From a virus: 64,000 nucleotides of DNA. The notes under the pieces were generated by a model. That model ran no database searches. It had not been told where the DNA came from and worked only from the letters and a program-made list of their open reading frames with translations. Below, in pieces: positions 12,806 to 20,051 of the stretch (the first letter of the stretch is position 1; each line of letters starts with the position of its first letter). Location of the stretch: positions 1-64,000 of the IMG/VR virus record IMGVR_UViG_3300034166_000463. One strand, written 5' to 3'. The translations under genes and the position numbers were made by a program.

Positions 12806-13228
12806 GCTTCGGTTGACGCCATTTTGTCCAGCGACAGTGGCGACAGTTCGCTGATCCACAACCTCGCAACTCGTGCCCGCGAAATGGAGGCGCTTGCCAC
12901 CACGCTGATGCGGACATGCTACGACGAAGCGAACAGGCTCGCGAACCACGGCAGCAGCGGACTTGAAAACAGGGTTATGTCTCAACTCTACGACGCCGCC
13001 AACGACGCGAAGAAGAAGCTGAACTTTATGTTCGACGTAGCTTTCACGGTCGAAGGACCTTGGGAGCTTCCTGAGGATGTCCCAGCAATCCAATTAATTG
13101 CTGGACTTCAAAAAAGAATTACAGATTTGACATTAGCCCATGCAAATAAGTCAGAAGACATTACCGAAGCGTTTGGGTATTGCGATTCTTATAAAGTCGA
13201 TGAACCCCCAGAAGTAAAATTCTTTTAG
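12704..13228 (+). CDS. Chimeric protein: GC-rich N-terminal two thirds, AT-rich C-terminal third
   Basis: 174 residues. The N-terminus (MSLPKICTCPTVPSADCPFHH) has four Cys/His that could bind zinc; the middle (ATRAREMEALATTLMRTCYDEANRLANHG) is helical. From about codon 128 the base composition drops to AT-rich and the text changes (LIAGLQKRITDLTLAHANKSEDITEAFGYCDSYKVDEPPEVKFF). A perfect 8-bp inverted repeat (13082-13104) marks the change. I read this as a cassette gene fused in frame to the 3' end of a resident phage gene. ATG 12704 lies within the L stem of attC-like site E. Confidence 0.6.
   Translation: MSLPKICTCPTVPSADCPFHHQEARGSLAAMPGSASVDAILSSDSGDSSLIHNLATRAREMEALATTLMRTCYDEANRLANHGSSGLENRVMSQLYDAANDAKKKLNFMFDVAFTVEGPWELPEDVPAIQLIAGLQKRITDLTLAHANKSEDITEAFGYCDSYKVDEPPEVKFF
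13082..13104 (+). repeat. Inverted repeat at a composition junction
   Basis: CCAGCAAT, 7-nt loop CCAATTA, ATTGCTGG: perfect 8-bp arms inside the chimeric ORF, at the point where GC-rich sequence gives way to AT-rich. Confidence 0.6.
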
Positions 13229-13239
13229 CCTTGACTAAA
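13224..13239 (+). promoter_or_regulatory. TTTAG dyad
   Basis: TTTAGCCTTGACTAAA overlaps the upstream stop codon (TAG 13226-13228) and ends 3 nt before ATG 13243. Its centre holds an in-frame TTG (13231) that could also start the gene. Confidence 0.65.
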
Positions 13240-13242
13240 AAT

Positions 13243-13464
13243 ATGAGCAATACCATTACACTCCTCCCTCACATCATCGTAGATGGCTACTGGGTAGACG
13301 ACCGCACCAAGTTCGAGGGGTATGTCATATCCCAATCCAATGACATCGAAGAAGATGACGACAGCATCTTCTTCTACGGGTTAACCGAGTCCGAAATCGC
13401 TGAGTCACTTGGCAAAGAAACAAGTGAGGACTTTGTAATCACCCATTATGAAATCGACAACTAA
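13243..13464 (+). CDS. Unknown 73-residue acidic protein
   Basis: MSNTITLLPHIIVDGYWVDDRTKFEGYVISQSNDIEEDDDSIFFYGLTESEIAESLGKETSEDFVITHYEIDN. Beta-rich, strongly acidic, with DIEEDDDSIFFYG followed by a short helix. Small acidic early phage proteins are often inhibitors or DNA mimics, but nothing here proves that. ATG 13243 is chosen over TTG 13231; the latter would place the start codon in the TTTAG dyad centre as at 9761 and 10250. Confidence 0.55.
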   Translation: MSNTITLLPHIIVDGYWVDDRTKFEGYVISQSNDIEEDDDSIFFYGLTESEIAESLGKETSEDFVITHYEIDN

Positions 13465-13515
13465 ACAAACTGGTCAATGCCATATTGACCGTTTTTATTC
13501 TCACCAAAATAACAA

Positions 13516-14526
13516 ATGAACAAACCACTATATTACCAAAACTGCCTTATCCAACCAGAAGATTTTTCCGATCTTTCAGAAAGATTCCGTGTTCCTTACG
13601 ACACTGTTGCTGAAGTCATTGAGCAAATGCAAGAAGACGGATTCCCAAATTGGGCTTCATACACAGGAACCATCCGACAAAGAATCGGCCAAATGGTAGA
13701 TAACATTTCTCTTGAGCCAGAAAAGCCCTCTGAGGAAGCTCAAGAAGAGTCCGTGGTAGAAAGCCCCAAAGAAGAGCAAGAAAGCCTAGAACCGCTCCCT
13801 GTAAGCGAAGAAGACGACATTGTTGAACACGCTGCAATTTCTTTGATGCAAGCCATGTCCGAAACCAAAACTGGAAGCTTCATTATTACCGAAGATGGAA
13901 TTTGCACAATTAACAAAAGCTCACCTCCTTCACTTATTGAGTCATACGAAGTAGTTGCAAACGTCTTGAAGCTACGCGACCTAGCTCCTAAAATGGAAGA
14001 CAAGACCTCATGGATGCTTGGATCAATCATTGATGAGCTTGAAAATCTGCATGGAGAAAACTTCGAAGTAGGACAAGTAGCAGAAACCACAGACAAATCC
14101 TTGAATACCATCTGGACAACCGTTAGCGTCTATCGTGCATTCAAGAAAAAGCGTTACAAGCTGTCATTCTCATCCCACAAAGAAGCATTCCATCAAAAGA
14201 TTCCAGATGAATCAAAGCATCTAATTCTTCACAAAGCAGAAGTGTTCAAGCTTGGACCAAAACCAATTCGCCACCTAGCCTGCATCGTCAAGACTATGGG
14301 AGACGATCAGGTGATTAAAAACATCCGAAGCAAGCAACAAGCAGAAGACCTTATTCTAGCGCACAAATCAAACAAAGTAACCTATCTTGTTTTTGATGAT
14401 GGTTGGAGACGCATTAGCGGAACCGCATCATCTATCCCGCAAGGTAAAGTTGTAATCGACTTGAAGAACTGGACGGCAAGAGCAAATAACGGAGAACCTG
14501 TAGAAATCAAAAAAAGCAAAGCTTAA
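13516..14526 (+). CDS. Unknown 336-residue protein of the replication region
   Basis: The N-terminal ~60 residues look like a small helical domain (PEDFSDLSERFRVPYDTVAEVIEQM). An acidic linker follows (EPEKPSEEAQEESVVESPKEEQESLEPLPVSEEDD). The C-terminal two thirds are helical with a winged-helix-like section (ENFEVGQVAETTDKSLNTIWTTVSVYRAFKKKRYKLSFSSHKEAFHQKI) and a beta finish (TYLVFDDGWRRISG). This could be a DNA-binding or primase-loading partner given its place before the primase-helicase, but I do not recognise the family. Confidence 0.6.
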   Translation: MNKPLYYQNCLIQPEDFSDLSERFRVPYDTVAEVIEQMQEDGFPNWASYTGTIRQRIGQMVDNISLEPEKPSEEAQEESVVESPKEEQESLEPLPVSEEDDIVEHAAISLMQAMSETKTGSFIITEDGICTINKSSPPSLIESYEVVANVLKLRDLAPKMEDKTSWMLGSIIDELENLHGENFEVGQVAETTDKSLNTIWTTVSVYRAFKKKRYKLSFSSHKEAFHQKIPDESKHLILHKAEVFKLGPKPIRHLACIVKTMGDDQVIKNIRSKQQAEDLILAHKSNKVTYLVFDDGWRRISGTASSIPQGKVVIDLKNWTARANNGEPVEIKKSKA

Positions 14527-14532
14527 TTTCAA

Positions 14533-14892
14533 ATGTCAGAATACATTCAAGAAGCTAATAAAAATGAAAGCTTTGAGGAAATGATGTTTGGAATGACGCA
14601 ATTTACTCAAGCTATACAAAATGAAATTGCTATAGCTTTAGTGATGAGTCCAAAAATTAGGACTCGGATAGAAAAAATAATCAATAAGCCAGACCATGAA
14701 ATCGTAGAAAGCTTAAATAAAAGCGTAAGAGATTTTATTGTTTCTATGGCTATAGCTGAAAGCTATGGAGTAAACATCATAATGAATGTAATTGCCACAC
14801 ATTCATCAATAACAGGCAATCCTACGCTCGCTGATTCAATGGTTATTGTAGGCGAGAAAATTCAACAAATCAACAACTCAACACATGAATGA
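14533..14892 (+). CDS. Unknown 119-residue helical protein
   Basis: MSEYIQEANKNESFEEMMFGMTQFTQAIQNEIAIALVMSPKIRTRIEKIINKPDHEIVESLNKSVRDFIVSMAIAESYGVNIIMNVIATHSSITGNPTLADSMVIVGEKIQQINNSTHE. Mostly helical with hydrophobic faces but no clear membrane segment. It starts 6 nt after the previous gene and overlaps the primase-helicase start by 8 nt, so it is probably co-translated with it. No family recognised. Confidence 0.55.
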   Translation: MSEYIQEANKNESFEEMMFGMTQFTQAIQNEIAIALVMSPKIRTRIEKIINKPDHEIVESLNKSVRDFIVSMAIAESYGVNIIMNVIATHSSITGNPTLADSMVIVGEKIQQINNSTHE

Positions 14893-16720
14893 ACAAGAAG
14901 GTCGCTTCTACGACTTAGAAGAAATCAAAAGCGCATTAGCTAGCAGGATAGATGAATTTGTTCTTACCATTTACCCTAATGCAAAACGAGAAAGCCAAGG
15001 GTATCGAATTGGTAATATAAACGGTGAAAAGGGTGACTCAATGCTTATTAGCACACGAGCTAATAATGCTGGTTACTTCATTGATTTCGCTACAGGGGAA
15101 AAAGGAAAAGCATGGAGACTTGTATCACTCAACAAGTCAATGTCTTTCAAAGAAGGACTTCAATGGCTTGCTAACTTCCTTAACATCAAACCAATTCAAT
15201 CCTTTGGAACTGTAAGTAAATCAAAAGACCCAGAAAAATTAGCTAAGGATATACGCACCTTGTCCCCATCTTGTATTGAATATGCAAAGAATCGCGGGAT
15301 CAGTGAAGAAACATTGCTTAAGTATGGAGTAGGCACAGATGCTCAAGGGAAAATCTCATTTCCATATTATGACGCTTATGGAAGGCTTGGCATGATTAAG
15401 CATTGGGGACTTACGTTGAAACCAGATGGCAAAAAAGATACATGGACAAGCTCCGATCCTATTATGTCTTTGTTTGGAAAAGATGTTTGCGATCCAGATA
15501 CCGGCATTCAGAAGCTAGTAATTACTGAAGGCGAATGGGATGCAATGGCTTGTTGGGAAATGGGCATTCCAGCGGTAAGCATACCAATGGGTTGTTCTAA
15601 TACACAATGGATCACAGAAGACTATCAATTTCTTTCTCATTACGATGAGATTGTATTGTTGTTTGATAACGATCAAGCAGGTAAGAAAGCAGCAAAAGAT
15701 GCAGCAGCAAGGCTCGGTCAAGAACGATGCCTTATTGTTACACTACCACTCAAGGATGCAAATGATATGATCCGCGCTGGCAGGGGTAAAGAAATTGCTA
15801 CAGTGATCGAAAACACTGCACCAGAACCAATTGCTGAAATTGTTGATCCAACATCAATGCGAGAAGGTGTTCGCTCTTACATGAAGGGAGACCATCTTGT
15901 TGATGGCGATCCATTCTTCTTGCCTAATTTTGACCTATCATTCAGAAAGCATGAGATTACTTTGTGGTTTGGTTTTTCTTTCCATGGTAAATCTGTTGCT
16001 GTGGCTAATCAAGTTGCATCACTTGCAGCGAAAGGAAAGCAAGTATGCGTTGCTTCATTTGAGCAACCACCTGAGCTTACCTTCTCTCAAATACTTACAC
16101 AGTTCACAGCTTATCCCAATCTCCCATATACGGATGACTTTGAGTTGGCTTATGATCACCTGAGTAATTTAGTGTTCATGTATAAAAGCATGGAAAGGGC
16201 TGACCCAAAGCACCTAATATCAACATTCATCCATGCTCATAAACGTTATGGAGTCGATACATTTGTAATCGACAACGTAATGACAATGAACATTGACCGT
16301 GGTGATAATACAGCTCAAGCAGAAGCAATTGACGGACTGCGTGTATTTGTTTCCAAGTATCCAGTTCATTTAATGATTGTAGCTCATCCACGCAAGCCTC
16401 CCGAAAATACATCCAAACCACCCGGAATGGCAGAAATTCGAGGAGCATCAGAGTGGGGCGATATGCCACATAATATTATCACAGTATGGCGCGACATGGC
16501 AAAAAGTGAACGCATGGCTGAAATGACTGACAGTGACTTTGACAGTTCTGATATTGAAAGATTCTTTGAGTCTACTCCATGCGGAAAATTAATTGTAAGA
16601 AAGCAAAGAACTACAGGAGAAACACCATTGACTAATTTTTGGTTTCACAAAGAAACAAAAAGGTTTACATCAAAACCATCTGGTCCAATGCCAATGTATT
16701 CTGAATGTCCTTGGAAATAA
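14885..16720 (+). CDS. Bifunctional primase-helicase (T7 gp4/Twinkle type)
   Basis: 611 residues. A TOPRIM domain is at about 208-275: VITEGEWDAMACWEMG gives the catalytic Glu, and LLFDNDQAGKKAA the DxD-type acidic pair. A DnaB/RecA-like helicase follows, with Walker A GFSFHGKS near 362-369, the PPELTFSQ/FEQPPE motif after it, Walker B TFVIDNVM near 458-465 and a terminal KQRTTGE finger. It would prime and unwind at the phage fork. The N-terminal region lacks the CxxC zinc ribbon of T7 gp4 and starts instead with a beta domain (YRIGNINGEKGDSMLISTRANNAGYFIDFATGEKG). No DNA polymerase gene is visible nearby. Confidence 0.92.
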   Translation: MNEQEGRFYDLEEIKSALASRIDEFVLTIYPNAKRESQGYRIGNINGEKGDSMLISTRANNAGYFIDFATGEKGKAWRLVSLNKSMSFKEGLQWLANFLNIKPIQSFGTVSKSKDPEKLAKDIRTLSPSCIEYAKNRGISEETLLKYGVGTDAQGKISFPYYDAYGRLGMIKHWGLTLKPDGKKDTWTSSDPIMSLFGKDVCDPDTGIQKLVITEGEWDAMACWEMGIPAVSIPMGCSNTQWITEDYQFLSHYDEIVLLFDNDQAGKKAAKDAAARLGQERCLIVTLPLKDANDMIRAGRGKEIATVIENTAPEPIAEIVDPTSMREGVRSYMKGDHLVDGDPFFLPNFDLSFRKHEITLWFGFSFHGKSVAVANQVASLAAKGKQVCVASFEQPPELTFSQILTQFTAYPNLPYTDDFELAYDHLSNLVFMYKSMERADPKHLISTFIHAHKRYGVDTFVIDNVMTMNIDRGDNTAQAEAIDGLRVFVSKYPVHLMIVAHPRKPPENTSKPPGMAEIRGASEWGDMPHNIITVWRDMAKSERMAEMTDSDFDSSDIERFFESTPCGKLIVRKQRTTGETPLTNFWFHKETKRFTSKPSGPMPMYSECPWK

Positions 16721-16735
16721 AAAAAACAAAACTAT

Positions 16736-16933
16736 ATGGAACCATACTACTACGTATTCAAATCAAGTGGACACCCGCCAAGCAAACGGCATGAATCGCT
16801 TGAATCCGCCCGCATCGAGTCATTACGCCTAGCCGCCCTGCATCCAGGACAGTCGTTTGAAATCCTCTTGTGCATCGGGATAACTCAAGCCGCGAAAGCA
16901 TCAACATTCTGGATGGACGGAATAGAACCATAA
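16736..16933 (+). CDS. Unknown 65-residue protein
   Basis: MEPYYYVFKSSGHPPSKRHESLESARIESLRLAALHPGQSFEILLCIGITQAAKASTFWMDGIEP. A strand, a helix and two strands are likely (ESLESARIESLRLAALHPGQSFEILLCIG). The layout recurs in small proteins of phages and mobile cassettes. GC content is somewhat above neighbours. The stop follows GAAC, and GTTC lies ~75 nt downstream, a faint echo of the attC-like sites. Confidence 0.55.
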   Translation: MEPYYYVFKSSGHPPSKRHESLESARIESLRLAALHPGQSFEILLCIGITQAAKASTFWMDGIEP

Positions 16934-16941
16934 ACAATTTC

Positions 16942-16967
16942 CTCGCGGATCGGGAGAACCCGACGAG
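16942..16967 (+). terminator. Hairpin downstream of 16736-16933
   Basis: CTCG (16942-16945) with CGAG (16964-16967) enclose TCGGG-AGAA-CCCGA. A stable stem without a following T run; possible terminator or processing hairpin in the gap before 17031. Confidence 0.4.
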
Positions 16968-17030
16968 CAGGGGCAAAGGGGGAGAACGCATCCCAAAAAA
17001 CGTTCACCAATTTACTATAGAAACCAATCT

Positions 17031-17255
17031 ATGAGAACAACAGTCACAATAATCCGAGAGGTTGAAATTGAAGTCGAGGCTCACTATGCCTCTGGCACAC
17101 CTGCAACCCACTTGCAGCCGGAGGAACACGCTAACGTCGAAATCATTGGGGCACACGTTGACGGCGATAGAATCGAGTTGACCGACGATGAGCGTGACGA
17201 GGTATACGAGATGATTATCCAAGACCCACCGCAGCGCGACTACTACGACGATTAA
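17031..17255 (+). CDS. Small acidic phage protein
   Basis: MRTTVTIIREVEIEVEAHYASGTPATHLQPEEHANVEIIGAHVDGDRIELTDDERDEVYEMIIQDPPQRDYYDD. The order of strand with repeated (V/I)E, a GTPA turn, a second strand, then IELTDDExDEVYEMxIQDPP is a pattern I have seen in many phage and prophage small proteins; no function is established. It has an acidic tail and is somewhat GC-richer than flanking genes. Confidence 0.65.
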   Translation: MRTTVTIIREVEIEVEAHYASGTPATHLQPEEHANVEIIGAHVDGDRIELTDDERDEVYEMIIQDPPQRDYYDD

Positions 17256-17284
17256 AAGTATAACCAATTTCATTATCAATTAAA

Positions 17285-17509
17285 ATGAAACCAGAGAATA
17301 ATATCAAGCGACCTGTAGGAAGGATTCCCGCTGATACAAAAGCATGGTTAGAAGTAAATGAAAAATGGACTGGTTCAGAAATTGCTATTTGCCTTTGTGG
17401 TAAATGGTATCATAAGATGGATCATCTTGCTCCGTATCACACAGAAATGAACTGGTGTAAAAAATGCGGATACCAATGCCCCCCAGAAAGCAAAAATAAC
17501 AATGACTAA
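17285..17509 (+). CDS. Small zinc-binding protein
   Basis: 74 residues: a disordered start (MKPENNIKRPVGRIP), then CLCGKWYHKMDHLAPYHTEMNWCKKCGYQCPP. The CLCG ... CKKCGYQC knuckles form a likely zinc ribbon. It overlaps the next gene by 8 nt. Role unknown. Confidence 0.55.
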   Translation: MKPENNIKRPVGRIPADTKAWLEVNEKWTGSEIAICLCGKWYHKMDHLAPYHTEMNWCKKCGYQCPPESKNNND

Positions 17510-17759
17510 AAAAGAAAAGCATCAAAAGTTAAAAGCTTTAATTAGTGAAATTCATTATCAAGCATACGAAGGAATTTCAACATGGGGTTATTGTGAAAAG
17601 AAATGTGGCAATAGCGCTCGCGGTAGCAATATTTGTTTAAGTTGTTTATCTCTTGAGCTTGAAAAGCTTGTAGGAATAAAAAACTCAGACAATTATGTAT
17701 GCGCTTTAACAACTGCAAAAAAACTAGAAAACGAATTTAATCAAAAATATGTTAAGTAA
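17502..17759 (+). CDS. Small Cys-rich protein
   Basis: 85 residues: helical N-terminus (TKKEKHQKLKALISEIHYQAYEG), then YCEKKCGNSARGSNICLSCLSLELEKL with CxxxC and CxxC, a likely zinc site, and a C-terminal helix. It overlaps both neighbours by 8-11 nt, which indicates translational coupling. No family recognised. Confidence 0.55.
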   Translation: MTKKEKHQKLKALISEIHYQAYEGISTWGYCEKKCGNSARGSNICLSCLSLELEKLVGIKNSDNYVCALTTAKKLENEFNQKYVK

Positions 17760-18198
17760 AACACACAACCTAGTCGAATCCATGACATACGCTTTAGGGC
17801 CTTTGTTTCATGAAGAGCCTGATTATAAAACTATCCAACAAGCAATAGGGCTAGTAATAGCTCGTATAGCAATGGCAACACCAAACCGTGGAAAAGAATT
17901 CTTAGAACTTTCTATCATACATGAATACTCCCAAAAAGCTCTCGAAGAACTTCTCAACATTGAAGCAGAGCAAGCAGCACAAAAAGCCCTCGTGGAACAA
18001 GGCATTGGGGGATTTGCTAAACTCTTCAGCCCAAGCGACGAAGAAACAGAAAAAGACCTCAAGGACTACTACCAAGACAGATGCACACTTGAAGACTTGC
18101 AAGCAAGACACGAGCGCAGAGCAGCGTTACATGACATTGAAATCATCAAGGCCGAAGAAGCGAAGCAAGCCCACCTCGACACTTACAAGGAAAATTAG
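17749..18198 (+). CDS. Unknown 149-residue helical protein
   Basis: MLSKTHNLVESMTYALGPLFHEEPDYKTIQQAIGLVIARIAMATPNRGKEFLELSIIHEYSQKALEELLNIEAEQAAQKALVEQ... The C-terminal half is highly charged and coiled-coil-like (DEETEKDLKDYYQDRCTLEDLQARHERRAALHDIEIIKAEEAKQ). No family recognised. Its 3' end overlaps the HNH gene in another frame. Confidence 0.6.
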   Translation: MLSKTHNLVESMTYALGPLFHEEPDYKTIQQAIGLVIARIAMATPNRGKEFLELSIIHEYSQKALEELLNIEAEQAAQKALVEQGIGGFAKLFSPSDEETEKDLKDYYQDRCTLEDLQARHERRAALHDIEIIKAEEAKQAHLDTYKEN

Positions 18199-18550
18199 CG
18201 ATGCCGCTTGTAGGAGAGCCAAACTTGAATCCAATTACAGGGCAAGTGGTGCGCTGCTACCAACTGAAGCCATTTGTGCCGTCTGCGGGGTTAAAGCCCA
18301 GTCCTCCACAATGGAGCGCCATCACCCAGCGGGACGACGTAAAACGGCGTTCTGCTTCACCGTGCTGCTCCACAGCCAATGTCACCGCAAAGTCCATGAA
18401 GACCCCCTGTGGGCTCAAGAAAAAGGCCTCCTATGGAAAGGACGCAATAGCAAAGTCTTCACCGAAGCAGACGCAGTGGGGTTGGTAGCTATGTGGCCTT
18501 TTCCATGCTCCTATCCTCTCATAATCCTAAAACAATTTAGCCCTGACTAA
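18131..18550 (+). CDS. HNH/zinc-type nuclease-like protein
   Basis: The frame is open from 17921, but ATG 18131 gives 139 residues with only ~68 nt of overlap. The core CAVCGVKAQSSTMERHHPAGRRKTAFCFTVLLHSQCHRKVHEDP shows CxxC, an HH pair, a second H and C-H, the layout of small HNH/recombination-type zinc nucleases with an ERHHPxGR word. WAQEKGLLWKG follows, as in many phage copies. The stop TAA overlaps the next ATG (TAATG at 18548-18552). The start is uncertain; the domain is the firm part. Confidence 0.65.
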   Translation: MTLKSSRPKKRSKPTSTLTRKISDAACRRAKLESNYRASGALLPTEAICAVCGVKAQSSTMERHHPAGRRKTAFCFTVLLHSQCHRKVHEDPLWAQEKGLLWKGRNSKVFTEADAVGLVAMWPFPCSYPLIILKQFSPD

Positions 18551-18551
18551 T
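18536..18551 (+). promoter_or_regulatory. TTTAG dyad (one mismatch)
   Basis: TTTAGCCCTGACTAAT overlaps the HNH stop and the ATG (18550) of the next gene. Confidence 0.5.
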
Positions 18552-18807
18552 GAAAATCCTAAAAGATAAATGGACATGGATATTGCCTTATGGCGGGTAT
18601 CTTGAATGGGACAATACAGTTTGCCCCTTTGTTTCCCCCGGTGCTGATTACGTAGGTCAAAATGACGGGTTTACCGTTTCGTTCCGCTACTTCGCCAGCA
18701 AAGGAGACTTTGGAGATCGCCGCTTCAAAAAGAAGTTCAGAACTTGGAACGAAGCTCATCAAGCTGGAGAACGAGCCCTTCGGTTCATAAATAGAATCAA
18801 GCCATGA
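18550..18807 (+). CDS. Unknown 85-residue protein
   Basis: MKILKDKWTWILPYGGYLEWDNTVCPFVSPGADYVGQNDGFTVSFRYFASKGDFGDRRFKKKFRTWNEAHQAGERALRFINRIKP. A beta-rich first half with many aromatics and a C-terminal helix. No motif recognised. The start overlaps a TTTAG dyad and the preceding stop; the stop overlaps the next start by 4 nt. Confidence 0.55.
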   Translation: MKILKDKWTWILPYGGYLEWDNTVCPFVSPGADYVGQNDGFTVSFRYFASKGDFGDRRFKKKFRTWNEAHQAGERALRFINRIKP

Positions 18808-19061
18808 AATACGAAGGACCCCTCTACGGCAAAATCGGGAAGAAATACATCAAACTCAAGCTCTCCTCCGTGGAAGTGGATGAGATGGAAGCAGTGCATT
18901 CCCGTTGCTGGGAGTGGCTGCACATGTCAGACAGCGAGTTACGTCTCCGAATGGGGGAACTCACCGCACAGGAAATCCGCAACTGCCGAGCTATGCTGAG
19001 GCCGATTATAGGATCACGCGCTTATCTCAAAAACGGAATAGAAACCAACCAGCAATTATGA
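18804..19061 (+). CDS. Unknown 85-residue protein
   Basis: MKYEGPLYGKIGKKYIKLKLSSVEVDEMEAVHSRCWEWLHMSDSELRLRMGELTAQEIRNCRAMLRPIIGSRAYLKNGIETNQQL. The MKYEGPLYGKIGxKYIxL opening is a recurring phage word that usually precedes a helical tail; no proved function known to me. It is coupled to the gene before it by a 4-nt overlap. Confidence 0.6.
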   Translation: MKYEGPLYGKIGKKYIKLKLSSVEVDEMEAVHSRCWEWLHMSDSELRLRMGELTAQEIRNCRAMLRPIIGSRAYLKNGIETNQQL

Positions 19062-19201
19062 AAGAATGGAACGGAATCGAATCAGTCCACTCATGGGCAG
19101 CAAGGGAGATGTTCAACTCAGACAATTGGCCTGACCAGCTAGCGCCATCACACACAAGTTTTAAATTTGACCAAATTAACCAAATAACAACAAAAACAAA
19201 A

Positions 19202-19489
19202 ATGAACACACAACAATACAAAGGAGAATGTGTAACAGAATCCCAATCACCAGCAGAAAAAGCGTTTCGTGAAATCGACCACTCATTAACTATTCTTGCC
19301 GAAGCAGTTAATCGAATTGGAATAAAAACAGATAAAATCCGAATCACGCCCCCTGCTTATCCTACCACTGATAAAGATAAAAACCCATTAACTAATTCAC
19401 AATTTGTAGAACGCCTTCTCGGAATTGCATCTGAAATCCAACGCAATGTAGAAGACCTCAATATTTTTTCTGACGAAATCGAACTCTAA
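19202..19489 (+). CDS. Unknown 95-residue protein
   Basis: ATG 19202 follows a typical A-rich leader (AACAAAAACAAAA) and gives MNTQQYKGECVTESQSPAEKAFREIDHSLTILAEAVNRIGIKTDKIRITPPAYPTTDKDKNPLTNSQFVERLLGIASEIQRNVEDLNIFSDEIEL, a helix-loop-helix protein. The same frame is open from ATG 19058 (MKEWNGIESVHSWAAREMF...), which overlaps the previous stop, so a 143-residue form is possible. No family recognised. Confidence 0.55.
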   Translation: MNTQQYKGECVTESQSPAEKAFREIDHSLTILAEAVNRIGIKTDKIRITPPAYPTTDKDKNPLTNSQFVERLLGIASEIQRNVEDLNIFSDEIEL

Positions 19490-19502
19490 ACAATAAACAA
19501 CA

Positions 19503-19886
19503 ATGACAACACAAGAACTAATCGAAGCCATCCGCACATGGGGTGAAGAACGTAATATTATCGGAGCTAATGCAAAAGCAACTACACAAACTCAATTTGT
19601 TAAGTTACTCGAAGAAGTCGAAGAACTCAATGTCGCGATTGCCATTCCTGACCATGATGAACTTGTAGATGCGGTCGGTGACTGCACAGTTGTTCTAATT
19701 CTACTTTCTGAATTGGCCGGAGTAAAGTTTGAAGACTGCCTCCTGAGCGCATACAATGAAATCAAAGAACGCACTGGCAAGATTGTAGATGGCGCATTTG
19801 TTAAAGACTCACCTGACGACGACTTTAATGATCCGCTTCCAGAACGCACTTGCACTGATGGTGAAGTGTGCGAATCCTGCCAGTAG
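19503..19886 (+). CDS. MazG-like nucleotide pyrophosphohydrolase
   Basis: 127 residues. The MazG/all-alpha NTP-PPase core is visible: FVKLLEEVEELNVAI (the EExxE metal-binding helix) and DELVDAVGDCTVVLILLSELAGV (the ExxD helix), followed by LLSAYNEIKERTGKIVDGAFVKD. Such enzymes hydrolyse NTPs or dNTPs to monophosphates; phage copies are thought to tune nucleotide pools or (p)ppGpp signalling. The C-terminal tail has a CTDGEVCESC cluster. A strong hairpin and tRNA-Cys follow. Confidence 0.85.
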   Translation: MTTQELIEAIRTWGEERNIIGANAKATTQTQFVKLLEEVEELNVAIAIPDHDELVDAVGDCTVVLILLSELAGVKFEDCLLSAYNEIKERTGKIVDGAFVKDSPDDDFNDPLPERTCTDGEVCESCQ

Positions 19887-19889
19887 TTT

Positions 19890-19909
19890 AAGGTAAAAAC
19901 TTTTACCTT
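19890..19909 (+). terminator. Hairpin between MazG gene and tRNA-Cys
   Basis: AAGGTAAAA, AC, TTTTACCTT: a 9-bp perfect inverted repeat (tip probably open) right after the MazG stop and 2 nt before the tRNA. It may end the mRNA or guide processing of the tRNA 5' end. Confidence 0.5.
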
Positions 19910-19911
19910 AA

Positions 19912-19987
19912 CGTAGAATGGCTCGAAAGGTTAGGCGCTTGGCAGCAAACTAAGAATATGTCGGTTCGATTCCGGCTTCTACGTCCA
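19912..19987 (+). tRNA. tRNA-Cys (anticodon GCA), encoded CCA
   Basis: Cloverleaf seen by eye: acceptor CGTAGAA/TTCTACG (7 bp), D arm GCTC...GGC, anticodon stem CTTGG/CTAAG with loop CAGCAAA (anticodon GCA), T arm GTCGG-TTCGATT-CCGGC, discriminator T73, then CCA. U73 and GCA are the known identity elements of tRNA-Cys. Position 33 is A instead of the near-universal U, which is odd. An RNA ligase gene follows 64 nt downstream. Confidence 0.85.
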
Positions 19988-20051
19988 ATAACTAAAACAG
20001 GTTAAAAAACATTTCAGTTAAATACCAAAATCTTAATACATACAAATATAC

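Noticed and set aside
18201-18488. 95-codon plus-strand frame in the HNH region
   Set aside because: The alternative frame carries a clear zinc/HNH core with CxxC, HH and CH; this frame gives a low-complexity Ser/Lys-rich product.
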